A stretch of 64,000 bases of DNA, from positions 16,864,001 through 16,928,000 of the forward strand of contig OZ231126.1 of assembly GCA_965153355.1 (NCBI GenBank). Reading direction: 5' to 3'. The notes beneath the pieces were generated by a model. It searched no databases. It worked only from the letters and a program-made list of their open reading frames with translations, and was not told where the DNA came from. The stretch comes from Flaccisagitta enflata (taxonomy: Eukaryota; Chaetognatha; Sagittoidea; Aphragmophora). The position numbers and the translations under genes were made by a program. Below, in pieces: positions 11,312-23,638 of the stretch; position 1 is the first letter of the stretch, and each line of letters begins with the position of its first letter.

Positions 11312-12434
11312 TACACTCCGTATTTTTTATAAGAACATTTTTTATTTTTTACCAATTTTCAGGCTCAAACGTTCTCAAACCGTTCTTATTTTTGTAGCAT
11401 TGGAGATTCTTTATCATAGTTGTAAGCCATACATTATCAATGAAATAAATGTACACTTTTTTCTTTTTATAAGCACGCACCTTTTTCGGCTGAGGCTGGA
11501 CGTGCATAGCGAAATCTCATTTTCGAGGCTAAAATGTGCTTAAATGTGTGCTTATCATTAAATGGTAAATGATTATTAATTATCCTATCCAGTACAGTAC
11601 ACAGTAGTGTATAGAAAATAGTAGAGCATAAAGTATTGTATATTATAGAATGAAATATAGTATAAAATAGAGTAATGAATGTATCTTCAACTGATGATGT
11701 CTTAACTTCATAAAAACCATGGGATAAGATTAGTACCTTGATTTATTATAAACTTTTTTTTAGATTTGAAGTGGTATTTGATATCATGATATATTTTTCT
11801 TTTTTAGTGGTCCTGAGCATTATGTTACAGTAATAAATTCTTAGTAACAATAATATTCAAGCAATAACATTCTTAAATATTATTAGAAATTCAATTTTTT
11901 GTATCAATATCAAAATCCTGAGTACACTGATAGATTGATATTATAGTTGATTATAAATTCTATCAAAGTTTTCTTTGGTTTCTGTGAAATTTCAACTAAA
12001 AATGTCTGAAAATAGGCATATTTTTTGAGAATTCACCAAAAAAAATTTAAAAATTGGAAATCTCAGCCTGGAGCGTGCTTAACAATGTGCTTAAAATTTT
12101 CTAATATCTGAGGCTGGGCGTGCTTATAAACGAGGTGCTTATAAAAAGAAAAAAGTGTACTTTATTCTCATACCATACAAAATTTTGTTTCTGTAAGATA
12201 TGAAATCACAAAAAATGTAATAGATAAAAGTTAACTGGTCTAATTGTTTGGGTTGGAGGATTCTGTACAACTTTTTTTGATTGTTTCCTTTAAAAAATTA
12301 TATCAAAGCGCACTTTAGAGTATATTTTTGCCAAAATCTGAGCCTGAGGATGTTCTTAGGATGTTCTTATTTTGTCACCAAATCTGAGGCGGATTTTCTT
12401 ATAAACAGTGTTCTTAGACAAAATACAGCGTGTA
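11312..12434. mobile_element. TACACT-type TIR element (outer)
   Basis: Starts TACACTCCGTATTTTTTATA and ends with the inverse, near ACAAAATACAGCGTGTA, with GAAC/GTTC continuing the terminal repeat. TA at both ends fits a TA target duplication as in Tc1/mariner-like elements, which is inference. It is interrupted by the inner element at 11451-12160. No transposase seen. Confidence 0.7.
11451..12160. mobile_element. TACACT-type TIR element (inner, nested)
   Basis: Termini GTACACTTTTTTCTTTTTAT and ATAAAAAGAAAAAAGTGTAC are near-perfect inverted repeats of about 30 bp, followed inside by AAGCACG and GAGGCTG(G/A)(G/A)CGTGC. The interior is AT-rich and non-coding. Confidence 0.8.
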
Positions 12435-12843
12435 TAGATACACTGCATCTAGCAAATATTTACATGTGCTTAATGCTATTCGCCGTTTCCCATTAATGTG
12501 TTGATGTGTATTTATCACGGCCTTTTTTACGTAAAGAAATTGTTCCGCCAGTAAGTAAATGGCTACAGTGGGTTTTGGGCGGAGACAGTCGTAACTGGGC
12601 CAAGATATTGAGGTACCATCGATTGATTTTTCAACGATGTTTTGAGTTAGATTGAAAAAGGTTTTTCTGAATTCTGAGTATGCTTATTGAAAACTAGAAG
12701 TGTTGCGCATGCGCGTATTTAGTGACTATTTACTAATCAGTAAGGGTGCAAAATGGAACTGCACTGCTCAAGGTTTTCTTCCATTTTTCGGGTACAGTGA
12801 ATGTTAGGGGTGGGTTAGGTTTTACTTTTTTGCATTTCAAGTA
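12435..12843. other. Unassigned spacer
   Basis: No gene or repeat recognised. Confidence 0.5.
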
Positions 12844-12845
12844 TA

Positions 12846-13013
12846 CAGTAGGATCCCGCCTCATTAGGACTGAAGACTTTTCACCTTTATCTCCGGAAAA
12901 CCTTTTTAAAGAGAGGTGAAATGACATTAAAAACTATCATTTGAGACCTCAAATATTGACCTTTATTAATGGGGAACCTTTAAAAGCGAGGCTGTTTTTG
13001 CGGGGTTCCACTG
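12846..13013. mobile_element. Pogo/Tigger-like MITE
   Basis: 168 bp, flanked by TA on both sides. It starts CAGTAGGATCCCGCCTC and ends GCGGGGTTCCACTG, the CAGT-GGAACC-CGC terminal style of Tigger/pogo-derived MITEs. No ORF. A related copy is at 38442-38618. Confidence 0.7.
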
Positions 13014-13497
13014 TACTTGAATTTATGCTTCGCCCTCAGCGAGATTTTCGGGAGAAAATAAGATTTACGTGATCGTCTCCGTCACGATAGTCAAAAGATT
13101 CCTCTAAATAGCTGCCCCTATATCGCCTAATTGTAAACCATTTGTTATTTCTCTGTTTATGGCGTCTCTTTAAATTCATATGTTTTTGTTTATGCGTTAC
13201 GAGATAAATGACTGTGTATATTTAAATATTGATGAGAATATCTGCTTTAATTAGGAAAGTATGACGAAAAAATTTTTTTTCTCCGAAACCACAATTATTC
13301 GTATCAATCGATGGTTGTTACGCCTTACCTAGTCGTCAAACTCATTAGCACTTTCAAGTGTAAAAATAAAGTAGGAATTTTCAAAAATGACCCCCTGGTG
13401 ATCAAAGGTTTGCCGAAATGGAAATTTTGTCAATGCTGCTTTCAACATATTTTACCATCATCAAAACGAACCAGAAAATAACAATCAATTTTGGAGG
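13014..13497. other. Unassigned spacer
   Basis: No gene recognised. Confidence 0.5.
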
Positions 13498-13620
13498 AAG
13501 ACTGCTCCTAAACAAATAAAGCCACAAACCCCAGATTGATCGCATTTTATAGATTTTAAGCTACTTTTTAAAATGATACCAATCTGGCTGACAGAGCTTT
13601 ATTTGTTTAGGAGCAGCACT
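13498..13620. repeat. Short foldback
   Basis: Arms containing GCTCCTAAACAAATAAAGCC and its inverse (CTTTATTTGTTTAGGAGC) face each other, with CCAGATTG/CAATCTGG inside. The CCAGATTGG core also appears in larger foldbacks elsewhere in the window. Confidence 0.7.
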
Positions 13621-13687
13621 TTCTCAAAGTTGATGCTTGTTTCCAGGTTAAAGCATTTTTCTTTCAGAACAATGAAAGCACACTCAC

Positions 13688-13811
<124 letters not shown>

Positions 13812-13837
13812 AATATGAAACAGTTTATTGAAACAAT

Positions 13838-13980
13838 TAACAAGGTCAGATGCAATCCAGTCGCGGACGGTTGGGCAGGAGCAGTAATGCAAAAACCGCT
13901 CACAATTCAAACATGTAACGGACGGACCAACAGACTGACCGACTCTGAGAGGTGTAGAGTCGCGTGTCCGCGACTAAAAA
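13838..13980 (-). mobile_element. Hairpin-family element, GTCGCG class
   Basis: GTCGCGGAC (13860-13868) with GGTTGGGCAGGAGC at one end, and GACGGACCAACAGACTGACC leading to the terminal hairpin GTCGCGTGTCCGCGAC (13959-13974) and TAAAAA at the other. The end-to-end complementarity is exact over 9 bp. Confidence 0.88.
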
Positions 13981-14376
13981 TTCGAATTCCCATCTTGGAT
14001 GGCGCTGTTGACTTTGAATTGTAGCCTGGTGAAGGCCGTCACATAGGGTTAAAGAAGCAGCTTTTTTCCTGACATCTGATAACCCCCAAACAAAGGTTCC
14101 AACAGTTTTTAATTGTCGAAGTCCGAGCTGGTGTCAAGATCGGCTATCAAGCATATGGACAGGGGCAGTGAAGCCTTATCGCGTTAGCGTTATGGATATG
14201 CAACTAAAACATTAAAGCTCAGCTGATATCTGTAAGGGACTTGGTAAAAAGTGTCTTTTGTTTCAAGAATGAACGAATCTTGACCCTTCTTTTTTCTTAC
14301 CAGCTTTTAGTTGCTACATGACTTTACAACCCGCTATGTAAGTTGGTTGGTCCGTTGGTTGGTTGGTCAGTTTCCT
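13981..14376. other. Unassigned spacer
   Basis: A decayed hairpin-family left end (GTTGGTTGGTCCGTTGG) near 14336-14375 abuts the next carrier. No gene recognised. Confidence 0.5.
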
Positions 14377-14782
14377 TTTGGGCAGCGACCACAAGGGGGC
14401 TGATGACAACGGTTTCACACATAATGGAAATTACTCCTCCGTTCACTCCTTTTAGGGTTCAAATCCAAGTCTTGAGTCTAAAATCCCAGCCTTGAGGCTA
14501 AAATACTAGCTTTGAGGCTCAAATACTAGCCTCAAGGCTCAAATCTCATTTTTGAGGCTCGAGTCCCAACCTTGAGGCTCAAATCCCAGCCTTGTGGCTC
14601 AAATTCCCGCCTTGAGGCTCAAATCTTAGTAGCGAGGCACAAACCCCAGCTTCAAGGCTCAAATTCTAACCTTGAGGCTCAAATTACAGCCTCCATGCTC
14701 AAATTCCAGCCTCCATGCTCAAATCCCGTCCTTGGTGCTCTTATCCCAGCCTCAAGGCTCAAATTCCAGCCTCAAGGCTCAA
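14377..14782. mobile_element. Array carrier, one end only
   Basis: Begins GGGCAGCGACCACAAGGGGG with CTGATGAC and TTTCACACATAATGG, then about 16 units of the 20-bp GAGGCTCAAATCCCAGCCTT type. The right terminus is missing: the array runs straight into the telomere-like module. Confidence 0.8.
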
Positions 14783-15060
14783 CGCTTGGAAAAAATTTCT
14801 AAGACGATACAGATCTTTTGTTTCTTTCGGGTTTCCCTGCTTGGGCGAAGCTTTAATTCAAATAGATTCGGGTTGAAATGTATAAGACCCAGCCCTCACC
14901 TAGCCCTAACCCTAACCCTAACCCTAAAACCACCCCCGACCCCAACCTTGACCCTAACCCTACTCCTAACCCTAAATAAAAAAAACGCTTAGAAAGTCAG
15001 TAAAACAAAAGACATCACCGACTTCGAAAACAGTACCCAACGCTTTAGCAACTTCATACT
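14783..15060. repeat. Telomere-like (CCCTAA) module, copy 1
   Basis: Interrupted CCCTAA repeats at about 14905-14975 lie between unique flanks: CGGGTTTCCCTGCTTGGGCG and GGGTTGAAATGTAT on the left, and AAAACAAAAGACATCA on the right. The same arrangement occurs in inverse orientation at 57290-57560, so this is a dispersed module and not a chromosome end. Confidence 0.85.
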
Positions 15061-15069
15061 TTTTTGCTG

Positions 15070-15775
15070 TTTTTGGTCAGTGGCCCCTAAGAGATCAATG
15101 ACCTATGTCTTCACCAGGCCTGTATATAATTGAGTTTCCCCCCCCCCTGGTGGGGGGGGGAAATCAAAGGGTCCAGAGATGAGGAAAAACTAATTAGTAA
15201 AACACAATTTAACACTATTTAAACCTTAACTACACTGTTTTATAGCTTTATGGGGAAGAAAACGATAAATTGTAAAACGCGACGCGATGCGTCGCGGGGA
15301 AGAAAATCAAAGGCAGGGGGGGGGGGAAATCAAAAGCGACTCAATTATATACACCCCTGGTTTTCACACATGTGGGGAATTTTGTCATCCTTTAGCATAT
15401 CCCTCCTAAAATCCTAGTCTCTAGGCCCAAATTTTAGCCTTGAAGTGTAGATCCCAGTTTTGAGACCAAAATCCCAGCCTTCAGGCCCAAATCCTAGCCT
15501 CAAGGCCTAAATACTACCATGGGGGCCTAAATTTCAGCATTCAGGCCAAAATCTCAGCCTCCAGGCCATATCTAAGTCTCCAGGATAGGATTTGGGCCTC
15601 GAGACTGGGATTTGGGCTTTGAGGCTGGGATTTGGACCTCGAGACTGGGATTTGGGCTTTGAGGCTGGAATTTGGGCCTCGAGGCTGCAATTTGAGGGGG
15701 AGTACACTGAAGGAGAAGGAGAAAACTCCCCATGTGTGAAAGCATAGTTCATCGATCGTTACAGCGCCGCTGCCC
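15070..15775. mobile_element. Array carrier with head-to-head arrays
   Basis: The left end GGTCAGTGGCCCCTAAGAGA is decayed; the right end has AAGCATAGTTCATCG and GCCGCTGCCC. Units read CAAATCCTAGCCTCAAGGCC to about 15570 and then invert (GAGGCTGGGATTTGG) from about 15590 to 15690. A C-tract element is nested at 15113-15362. Confidence 0.8.
15113..15362. mobile_element. C-tract TIR element, copy 2
   Basis: Termini CCTGTATATAATTGAG and CTCAATTATATACACCCCTGG are inverted, with C9 and G9 tracts inside. It splits the host string CTTCACACATGTGGGG, leaving (C/T)TTCAC on both sides as a likely short target duplication. Confidence 0.82.
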
Positions 15776-16035
15776 TGTTTCCCCTTCAACAAGCACAACC
15801 TACTTAGGCAGGGCAGGAGTACCGCAGACCATTTAACGCTTTTGCGACTATTGAGCTTCTTATGCTCGCAGCTCCTGACTAGATACCTAAGTGAGTTTCT
15901 CTATTACTGCCCCTGCCACCCCACACGCGCCTGGGGTAGCCTTGTTTGGTTTCAAATCATTGGCAATGTGCTTTAACATGCTGTATTGAAAAATTTTTTT
16001 TTTCAAACTCAAGGTGTGTGTGCGCGCCTTCATGT

Positions 16036-16058
16036 GTGCGCTTGTTTGTGTGTTTTGT

Positions 16059-16150
<92 letters not shown>

Positions 16151-16190
16151 AAGTGTATGTGTGTGCGCATAGATGTGTGTGTGTGCTCAT
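16036..16190. repeat. (GT)n microsatellite
   Basis: Pure GT at 16064-16144 with degenerate shoulders. Confidence 0.97.
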
Positions 16191-16294
16191 CTTGTAGATG
16201 TTTTGGTGTAGATTTTTCTGTTTTGTTACTTTTTTTTAAAAGAAATTCAATTTCCTCAGCAACCTCTTAACCAATTTGGATGAAATTCTAGTTA

Positions 16295-16530
16295 AACAAG
16301 GCCAGATACACAGCTACCCTAGTTGCGTGCAGGTGGGCAGGATCAGTGATGGAGAAGGTCACTGGAGCATTTGGGCAGGAGCCAAGAGCTCAAAACGCTC
16401 AAAAACGCCTCAAAAACCAACTGACCGGCTGACTGACCAACCAACTGACCGACTGACCAACCAACTGACCGACTGACCAACCAACCGACTGCCTGGGGTG
16501 TAGAGTCGCGTAGCACTCGACTAAAAGTAC
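16295..16530 (-). mobile_element. Hairpin-family element, mixed GTTGCG/GTCGCG
   Basis: Begins AACAAGGCCAGATACACAGC with GTTGCGTGC and ends with tandem CCAACTGACCGACTGA units, GTAGAGTCGCGTAGCACTCGAC and TAAAAG. The two arms differ at one position, so the covariation is imperfect here. Confidence 0.8.
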
Positions 16531-17149
16531 CATTTATGAACCTTTTTCCAACATTGTGACCCAACTAGAATATGAGCAATGATTTTCTGATGATTAAAAA
16601 GATTCAATCATTTTGACAAAACATGTCATTTCCATTCCTCTCACAAGATTTAAATTCGGTAAACAATTCTGTAGTCCTAGGGTATTTCTAAAAGACATAC
16701 CTTGTTTATACACTTAGTGTAACATTTTCTTTCAAGTGCTAAGGAATCTGATATCTACAGGCCATAATAACCATTGCAGAATATCAAGGGCTTTCGATTG
16801 ATACCCCATATTGCATATTTTAACTAATTTTCTAACATATTACGCGCTATATTGATTTTGGCGCCGTTCTAGCGAGGCTGTCACTTGTTTGGATTTAACT
16901 TTCGAGCTGATTGAAATCCGTTTGGCGATGAAAATTCGACTTGGAACATGCTGGGTACCCGTCCAAAATGAGCATGTCACATCACCCACCTAATACTTCA
17001 CCACAAAGACTCATTTAAGCCGTACATCACCACAACAGTAAAGGACGATGATCCTTTAATCTTCCTCAAAACTGCTAAGTGATGGTGATTTTTAAAACAA
17101 CGTGGCAACGTCGAGGGATGTGGGAAGGGGCAAGCGGTGGGTCGTTGTC
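16531..17149. other. Unassigned spacer
   Basis: No gene recognised. Confidence 0.5.
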
Positions 17150-17157
17150 TTTTCGGC

Positions 17158-18028
<871 letters not shown>

Positions 18029-18290
18029 GAAGATCCTCCAAGACATTTTAAGGAGAAGATAAAGAGCAAGCCCAAAGAACATCCTTTTCGCCAAGCCCAA
18101 GAAAACAACAACCCTCCAAGACAGTTTCTAAGACAGTTGCCAAGTCAGTTTTTAAGACAGTTTTGCAGACAGGTCTTAAGACAGCCCCTTAAACAGCATT
18201 AATCTCCTATGAGGACAAGCGCTCTTCCGGAGAAATGAACAATGCGCCCAGAGCTGTGACTCTGGTGATGATTCTTTAATATATCATATT
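18029..18290 (+). mobile_element. Putative 3' UTR of the R2-like fragment
   Basis: Continues from the stop with repeated AAGACAGTT phrases (about 18117-18190) and ends near a CT run at 18295. No poly-A tail is seen, as is common for R2-type elements. The boundary is inferred. Confidence 0.5.
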
Positions 18291-18333
18291 TCTCTCCCTC
18301 TCTCTCTCTCTCTCTCTTTCACTGGTCAATGGA

Positions 18334-18485
18334 ACAAGTGACGCAGGGTCAAAATATCATTGCGGGCGGGTGGGCAGGGCCCTACAACCCCCATTCACAC
18401 CCTCGCCCACCCCAAACACACTCACACGCACGGACTATCACACAGCAGCGTCTAAAATACATGTTTTCACATTTTTCAACTCGAA
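18334..18485 (-). mobile_element. Hairpin-family right end, GTGACGC subtype (partial)
   Basis: AACAAGTGACGCAGGGTCAA, ATTGCGGGCGGGTGGGCAGG and TTTTCACATTTTTCAACTCG match the right half of the subtype. The hairpin end is replaced by a GT-rich run. Confidence 0.7.
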
Positions 18486-18489
18486 CACC

Positions 18490-18632
18490 GTGTACGTGTG
18501 TGTGTGTTTATATATGTGTGTGTGTGTGCGTGTACGTGTGTGTGTGCGTTTATATGTGTTTGTGTTTAATTGTGTGTGTGTGTGCATGTGCGTGTTTGTG
18601 TGCGTGTGCGTGTTTGTGTTTGTGTTTGTGTT

Positions 18633-18690
<58 letters not shown>
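18490..18690. repeat. (GT)n-rich microsatellite
   Basis: Degenerate GT/TTTGTG run that becomes pure GT from about 18640. Confidence 0.95.
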
Positions 18691-18692
<2 letters not shown>

Positions 18693-18700
18693 TGGATGAG

Positions 18701-19055
18701 CGGGTGCCCTATATTATTCTTATGTCGTTTAGTTAATATCTATTGAGTGTTTGTGCATGGGTATTAGTGTTTGTGTTTGTGTTGTTGTGACTGATGGTAA
18801 GGCTACCTGGCGTTCTTTGTATCTCTTTCTTAGCGTTGGCACGTCTTTCTGCGCCTGAGTCACTATTGCACGGCGTTTCTCGTCACTTTTCGCCAAAAGC
18901 CAAACGTGAGTCTTGTTCATTGCAAAAAGAGTAAAGCTTTCGGCGGTCATTTGGCATGTACGTCATCAACATCTTCCAGTAGCCGAACATGCGCTCAACA
19001 AATATGATGACATTGAAGTATAGAACAGTATGAGAACAATAAAGAGAAAAAAAGC
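18701..19055. other. Unassigned spacer
   Basis: No gene recognised. Confidence 0.5.
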
Positions 19056-19107
19056 CACTAAAACCAACAACAACAACAAAAGCAACAACAACGACAACAA
19101 CAACATT

Positions 19108-19145
<38 letters not shown>

Positions 19146-19258
19146 CGACAACAACGACGACGACGACGACGACAACAACGATGACGACAACGACGACAAC
19201 AACAACGACGACAACAACGACGTCAACAATGACAACAACAACAACGTCAATAACAACG

Positions 19259-19298
<40 letters not shown>

Positions 19299-19306
19299 AA
19301 ATATAC
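19056..19306. repeat. (AAC)n/(GAC)n microsatellite
   Basis: Mixture of AAC and GAC trinucleotides over about 250 bp. Apparent Asn, Thr and Val homopolymer frames are by-products. Confidence 0.97.
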
Positions 19307-19789
19307 GAGCACAAACCACGAACTGTTCACTGGCGTTTTACGCGCAATTTCCATGACACTGTTTTGGTTGGCACTTTTAAAGAGATGCTTCCTCTTATTA
19401 TTTTCATCGCGTTGGCTCGGATGAAATCGGAAAAAAAATGAAACCAGATTTAGAATCAGCATGGTCAAAACTATATGTCCCCTTGAGTACAGCGGCGTAC
19501 AGGCCTTTTTACAAGCGCAAAAGTATCTTATTTCACAGTGAGTCTCATTTCGCTAAACCTCTCTTATTTTTACTCGCTGAAAAATGACATCCTGACTCTA
19601 TGGGCCCTTTCTACATAATACTAGACAAGCAAAATGATTAATTTTCCATTTTTTTATCATATTTTCATAGTCTGTTCGCTCGTTTAAAAAATCAGTCAAC
19701 TTTTTTTCCAACCTGATTACTCCGCAATCTGCCGTGCAAATGTTCCTACTTTAATAGTTAGCCGAGGTTTGAGGAACATGGCTAGCAAG
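19307..19789. other. Unassigned spacer
   Basis: No gene recognised. Confidence 0.5.
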
Positions 19790-20067
<278 letters not shown>

Positions 20068-20077
20068 TGAAAGAACA

Positions 20078-20190
20078 AGTAACACGGGGTAACAAAATTG
20101 TCGCGAACGGATGGGCAGGGGCGTACAATCCCCTTCCGCATTCCTTTACGCACTCCAACAACCGCAGCATCAAAAAAACAATTTATACAC
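20078..20190 (-). mobile_element. Hairpin-family right end, GTGACGC subtype (partial)
   Basis: AACAAGTAACACGGGGTAAC, GTCGCGAACGGATGGGCAGG and CAACAACCGCAGCATC. The hairpin end is missing, and the fragment joins dispersed repeat R1. Confidence 0.7.
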
Positions 20191-20195
20191 TGTTT

Positions 20196-20647
20196 TAGAC
20201 TTACACTCAAAAATTTTCCTAGGTCAGTCAGTAGCTCAATCTTTTGCATGGACCTGCTCAATGCTTTCAATATTGCACATTTCAAATTTCAAGGTTCTGG
20301 CTCAAATACTTTAGAAGTTATGAACATTTGTTTGAACCATATCAAGCGGAAAAAATTCCAGGAGAATCTTTAAACTTTCTTTTAAAATATGGCTGACACA
20401 AAAATTTTTAAAGTTTTTTTTTTTAAAGTAAAATTACAAGATTTTGGATCTAGGCGAATCAAGCAATTTCCTATCGATTGCACCCCACTTTTTTTTCAAA
20501 AAAATATCCTCATTAAGGGCTTTTTTGGGGGCCCCTAGGGGCCCCTAAGAAATTCAAAAATTTTGGTCAATGAGATGAACAGAGTTATGTGCATACGCCA
20601 AGGTATCTTTCAGGACCAAATTCATGCAGATTAGTTCTAGCTAGAGC
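20196..20647 (+). repeat. Dispersed repeat R1, left part
   Basis: Closely matches 39803-40250: CAAAAATTTTCCTAGGTCAG, TTGCATGGACCTGCTCAATG and GGGGGCCCCTAGGGGCCCCT occur in the same order in both. It is cut at GCTAGAGC by the 4.47-kb insertion and resumes at 25117. Confidence 0.9.
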
Positions 20648-21177
20648 CTGAGGCGGATCAACATATATGCTTCAAATGCTTAAGCATAGGGCCCCGCGCC
20701 TCAGGGGGCTCCGCGCATGCAATCCCCCCTCCCTTGAAAAAAAAAAGAAAAAAATATAAAGAAAGAAAGAAAAAAAAGAAGAAGGAAGAAGAAAAAAGTG
20801 AGGAAGAAAAAAAGAAAAAAAGACAGAAAAAGAGAAAGGTAATGTGAGAAAACTGCTGAAACCAGATTTACTCATCTTGTAGATTTTTTAAGATTAAAAA
20901 TTTGGATCAATTTGGTTGTTTTTTTTTTTTAATCCATTGCATATGACGCACTGAAATTAAAGTAAAAGGAATTTACCCAGAGGATAAAGTTACCATTCAC
21001 TTTACTATTTTTGCTCAGGTCAATGCTTGTGCTTATTTTTTTGTACTTAAATGTGTAAACTTACATGAGAAAACCGATCTGTCACTGTCAAATGACAGAC
21101 ATGCTAAAAGATTGAAGGAAATTCGATTCTGATGACGCTAAAAAGTGAAAAAAATAGCGACAATCATTTCAGTAACT

Positions 21178-21332
21178 GCTCACTGAAAATTTTAAATTTG
21201 CATAAAAAATCCAAATATCATCAAAATAAGAACATAGCGCCCTCAGTTTATGTTTTAGGAATCGCGCTATGTTCTTGTTTTGTTGATATTTTGATTTTCT
21301 ATGCAAAATTAAAATTTTCAATGAGCTATGGT
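21178..21332. repeat. Foldback inside the 4.47-kb insertion
   Basis: Arms containing CACTGAAAATTTTAAATTTG and AAGAACATAGCGCCC pair with AATCGCGCTATGTTCTTG and AAATTAAAATTTTCAATGAG. Confidence 0.8.
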
Positions 21333-21534
21333 AGATTGACAAAAGTAGTTTTCTATCGTATTTCGCATATTTTTTCAGCTGTAAGATAAAGGATTGGGGT
21401 TTAAAACTGGCATACGCAAGTCAATTCATGCAAAATATGGCTGTTGACAGTTTAATCGAAAACATAAAAGCAAAAATTATCATTAAATTTCATTTTACAA
21501 ATTTCATGACTTATCTAGCTCGGGTAGCAAATTC

Positions 21535-21915
21535 TATGGTAATTTTCAGTGCGTCATATGACGTCAAATCTGCCTGGGAAAAATGAAGTGCTTCATCCCA
21601 CTTTTGCATCAATAATGGACTAATTATCCATCCACAGATGTTTTCATTGCTCAAGTTGTCACTGAATACACTTGTTATGTGTGTCTGTTTCATATTTTAT
21701 GCTTTAAGTTGCCTTTTGATAAGCAATTCTCACGGAAAATGGCAAGAAAAAGAAGATTTTTAGTGAAATTTTGTTAACATTTTTTTCTATTTTCTGAAGT
21801 CGAAATTATAACAAAGCCACAACCAGAAAAATTTTGCATTTTCAAAAACATAGTTCTCTCTAAAAACGATTTGGGAAGAGAACTATGTTTTTTGTTTTTT
21901 CATTTTTTCATTTTC
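21535..21915. repeat. Dispersed foldback repeat R2, uninterrupted copy
   Basis: TTGCATCAATAATGGACTAA, GATAAGCAATTCTCACGG and AACATAGTTCTCTCTAAAAA are shared in order with 35690-38280, where two hairpin-family elements interrupt the repeat. It ends with its own small foldback (GAACTATGTT). Confidence 0.85.
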
Positions 21916-21960
21916 TATGCAAGCTTATGATTTCGACCAACCCCTTGTCAGTAACCACGG

Positions 21961-23115
21961 ACGATCCAGGTCTTACAAACTAGATACGATCTACTGCACG
22001 ATCAAAGTGATTCTCGTCTCCAATAGATACGAGAAGAGATAGCTATAAATCGATTATTAGATATAGCTAGATATCGATTTGCGATACGATTCAACATTTT
22101 TTTTATAGTCAATGTATTATTGATAAATGTTTACCATGTAACCATTTCTTAAATAAGGCGTGTGTGTGTGGAGAAATCTATTTTTGAAATCGTTTTTATT
22201 CCAATGGAAAGATCTTAGATAAAAATTGGAAAATTTTTGAATTTGAGACAGTAAATGTTTAAAGGAAACCAGTCGGTATGAAACTGTTTTTTTTTTTATT
22301 TCAGACATGAATAATTCGTCCATGGCATGAATGAATATTGAATGAAAGACATTATAAATGTAAGAAAGCATGAGAGAGAAAATGGGATTTATTGGAAGGA
22401 CCAAAAGGACGATATGGATGGGGTTACCATCCCTACACCCTACTTACAGCAATTCTATTTACATGGTTCAGACTTCCTTCGAGCGGATACTAATTTGCAT
22501 ATAGATAGAATCAAGAAAACGTGAGGCATAATGGCTAGTTTCTGAAGGAAGCATATTTTTCCTTCGTTTGTTTGTTCGTCATTCAAAATCTGTCTTTTCC
22601 GGGTCAGTCATAAACCAATCGCAAAGCGAGGCGTGTTTATCATTTTTTACCGAAATTCTCATAATTAAGTCTCACTTTAGGCCTTTGTTTGCTAATCATT
22701 CTTGATACAATAGGAGAGGCCAAGTAGTTAAACTTTTCCCAAAGAATCAGTCCTTTCTGGATCAGCAAAATCTAGTAATAGATAAAGTAATAAAGTAATA
22801 TGATGAAGTAATAAATCGCAATTCCCAATTGGGCTTTTTGGTGCATACTACTTTGGACAGCAGATCTACGTATTGATACGTACAAAGAAATGAGAAAAAT
22901 TATGAATCAACTAGAAATATTAAAGGAGAGTTCAACATGTGAGAAGGTTGATAAATAGGCAGATTTACGTATTGATACGTACAACTAACAGAAAATTTAC
23001 AAATGTGCAAGAAATACTAGAAGGAACCTTAACCTAGGAAAAGGTGAATTAATAGGATAAGTCACTACCCTCCCTCCTTGAAGGACCGACTCTTTGGGAT
23101 TGACTTTGGCCGTGG

Positions 23116-23118
<3 letters not shown>
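21961..23118. other. Unassigned interior of the insertion
   Basis: No gene seen. A short direct repeat CTACGTATTGATACGTACAA-like is present near 22866 and 22964. Confidence 0.5.

Positions 23119-23207
<89 letters not shown>
23119..23207. repeat. (GA)n microsatellite
   Basis: Pure GA run bordering the 3' end of the Jockey/I-like fragment. Confidence 0.97.
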
Positions 23208-23211
<4 letters not shown>

Positions 23212-23212
<1 letters not shown>

Positions 23213-23608
23213 TTGTCAGCAGTTGGTATGCAGTAGTGGTGTAGTTGTTTTCGTCTGACTCATCCCCCGCAGATCCTTACCCAAAGTAGTCTATGTAAAT
23301 AGTACTGAAGTTGGGGGGATCTGGCTAAGAATAGAACTAGCAAGGAGATAAGACAGTTGTCATTGTGAGAGAGACTGAAAGAGAGAGGCAGACAGAGTCA
23401 AATTTATTACGTTGTTAGCAGTTTGTATGCAGTAGTAGTAGTAGTAGTAGTAGAGGCTCCTAGCCATGTGAATGGACCTAGGAGTCGTTTTTTGTCTGAC
23501 TCATCCCCCGCAGATCCTTACCCAACGTAGTCTATGTAAATAGTACTGTAGTTGGGGGGATCTGGCTAAGAATCTAACTAGCAGGGAGATAAGGCAGTTG
23601 TTATTGTG
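23212..23608 (-). repeat. Tandem duplication in a LINE 3' UTR
   Basis: A segment with GTCTGACTCATCCCCCGCAG, GTCTATGTAAATAGTACTG and GGGGGGATCTGGCTAAGAAT occurs at about 23215-23365 and again at about 23415-23608. It lies just past the stop codon of the minus-strand RT fragment, so it is probably its 3' UTR. Confidence 0.8.
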
Positions 23609-23638
23609 CCTAGGCGTCAAAATTTTAAGTAGGATGAG

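Noticed and set aside
14905-14975. Chromosome end or fusion point suggested by CCCTAA repeats
   Set aside because: The repeats are short and interrupted, and the same unique flanks recur at 57270-57560, so it is a dispersed module.
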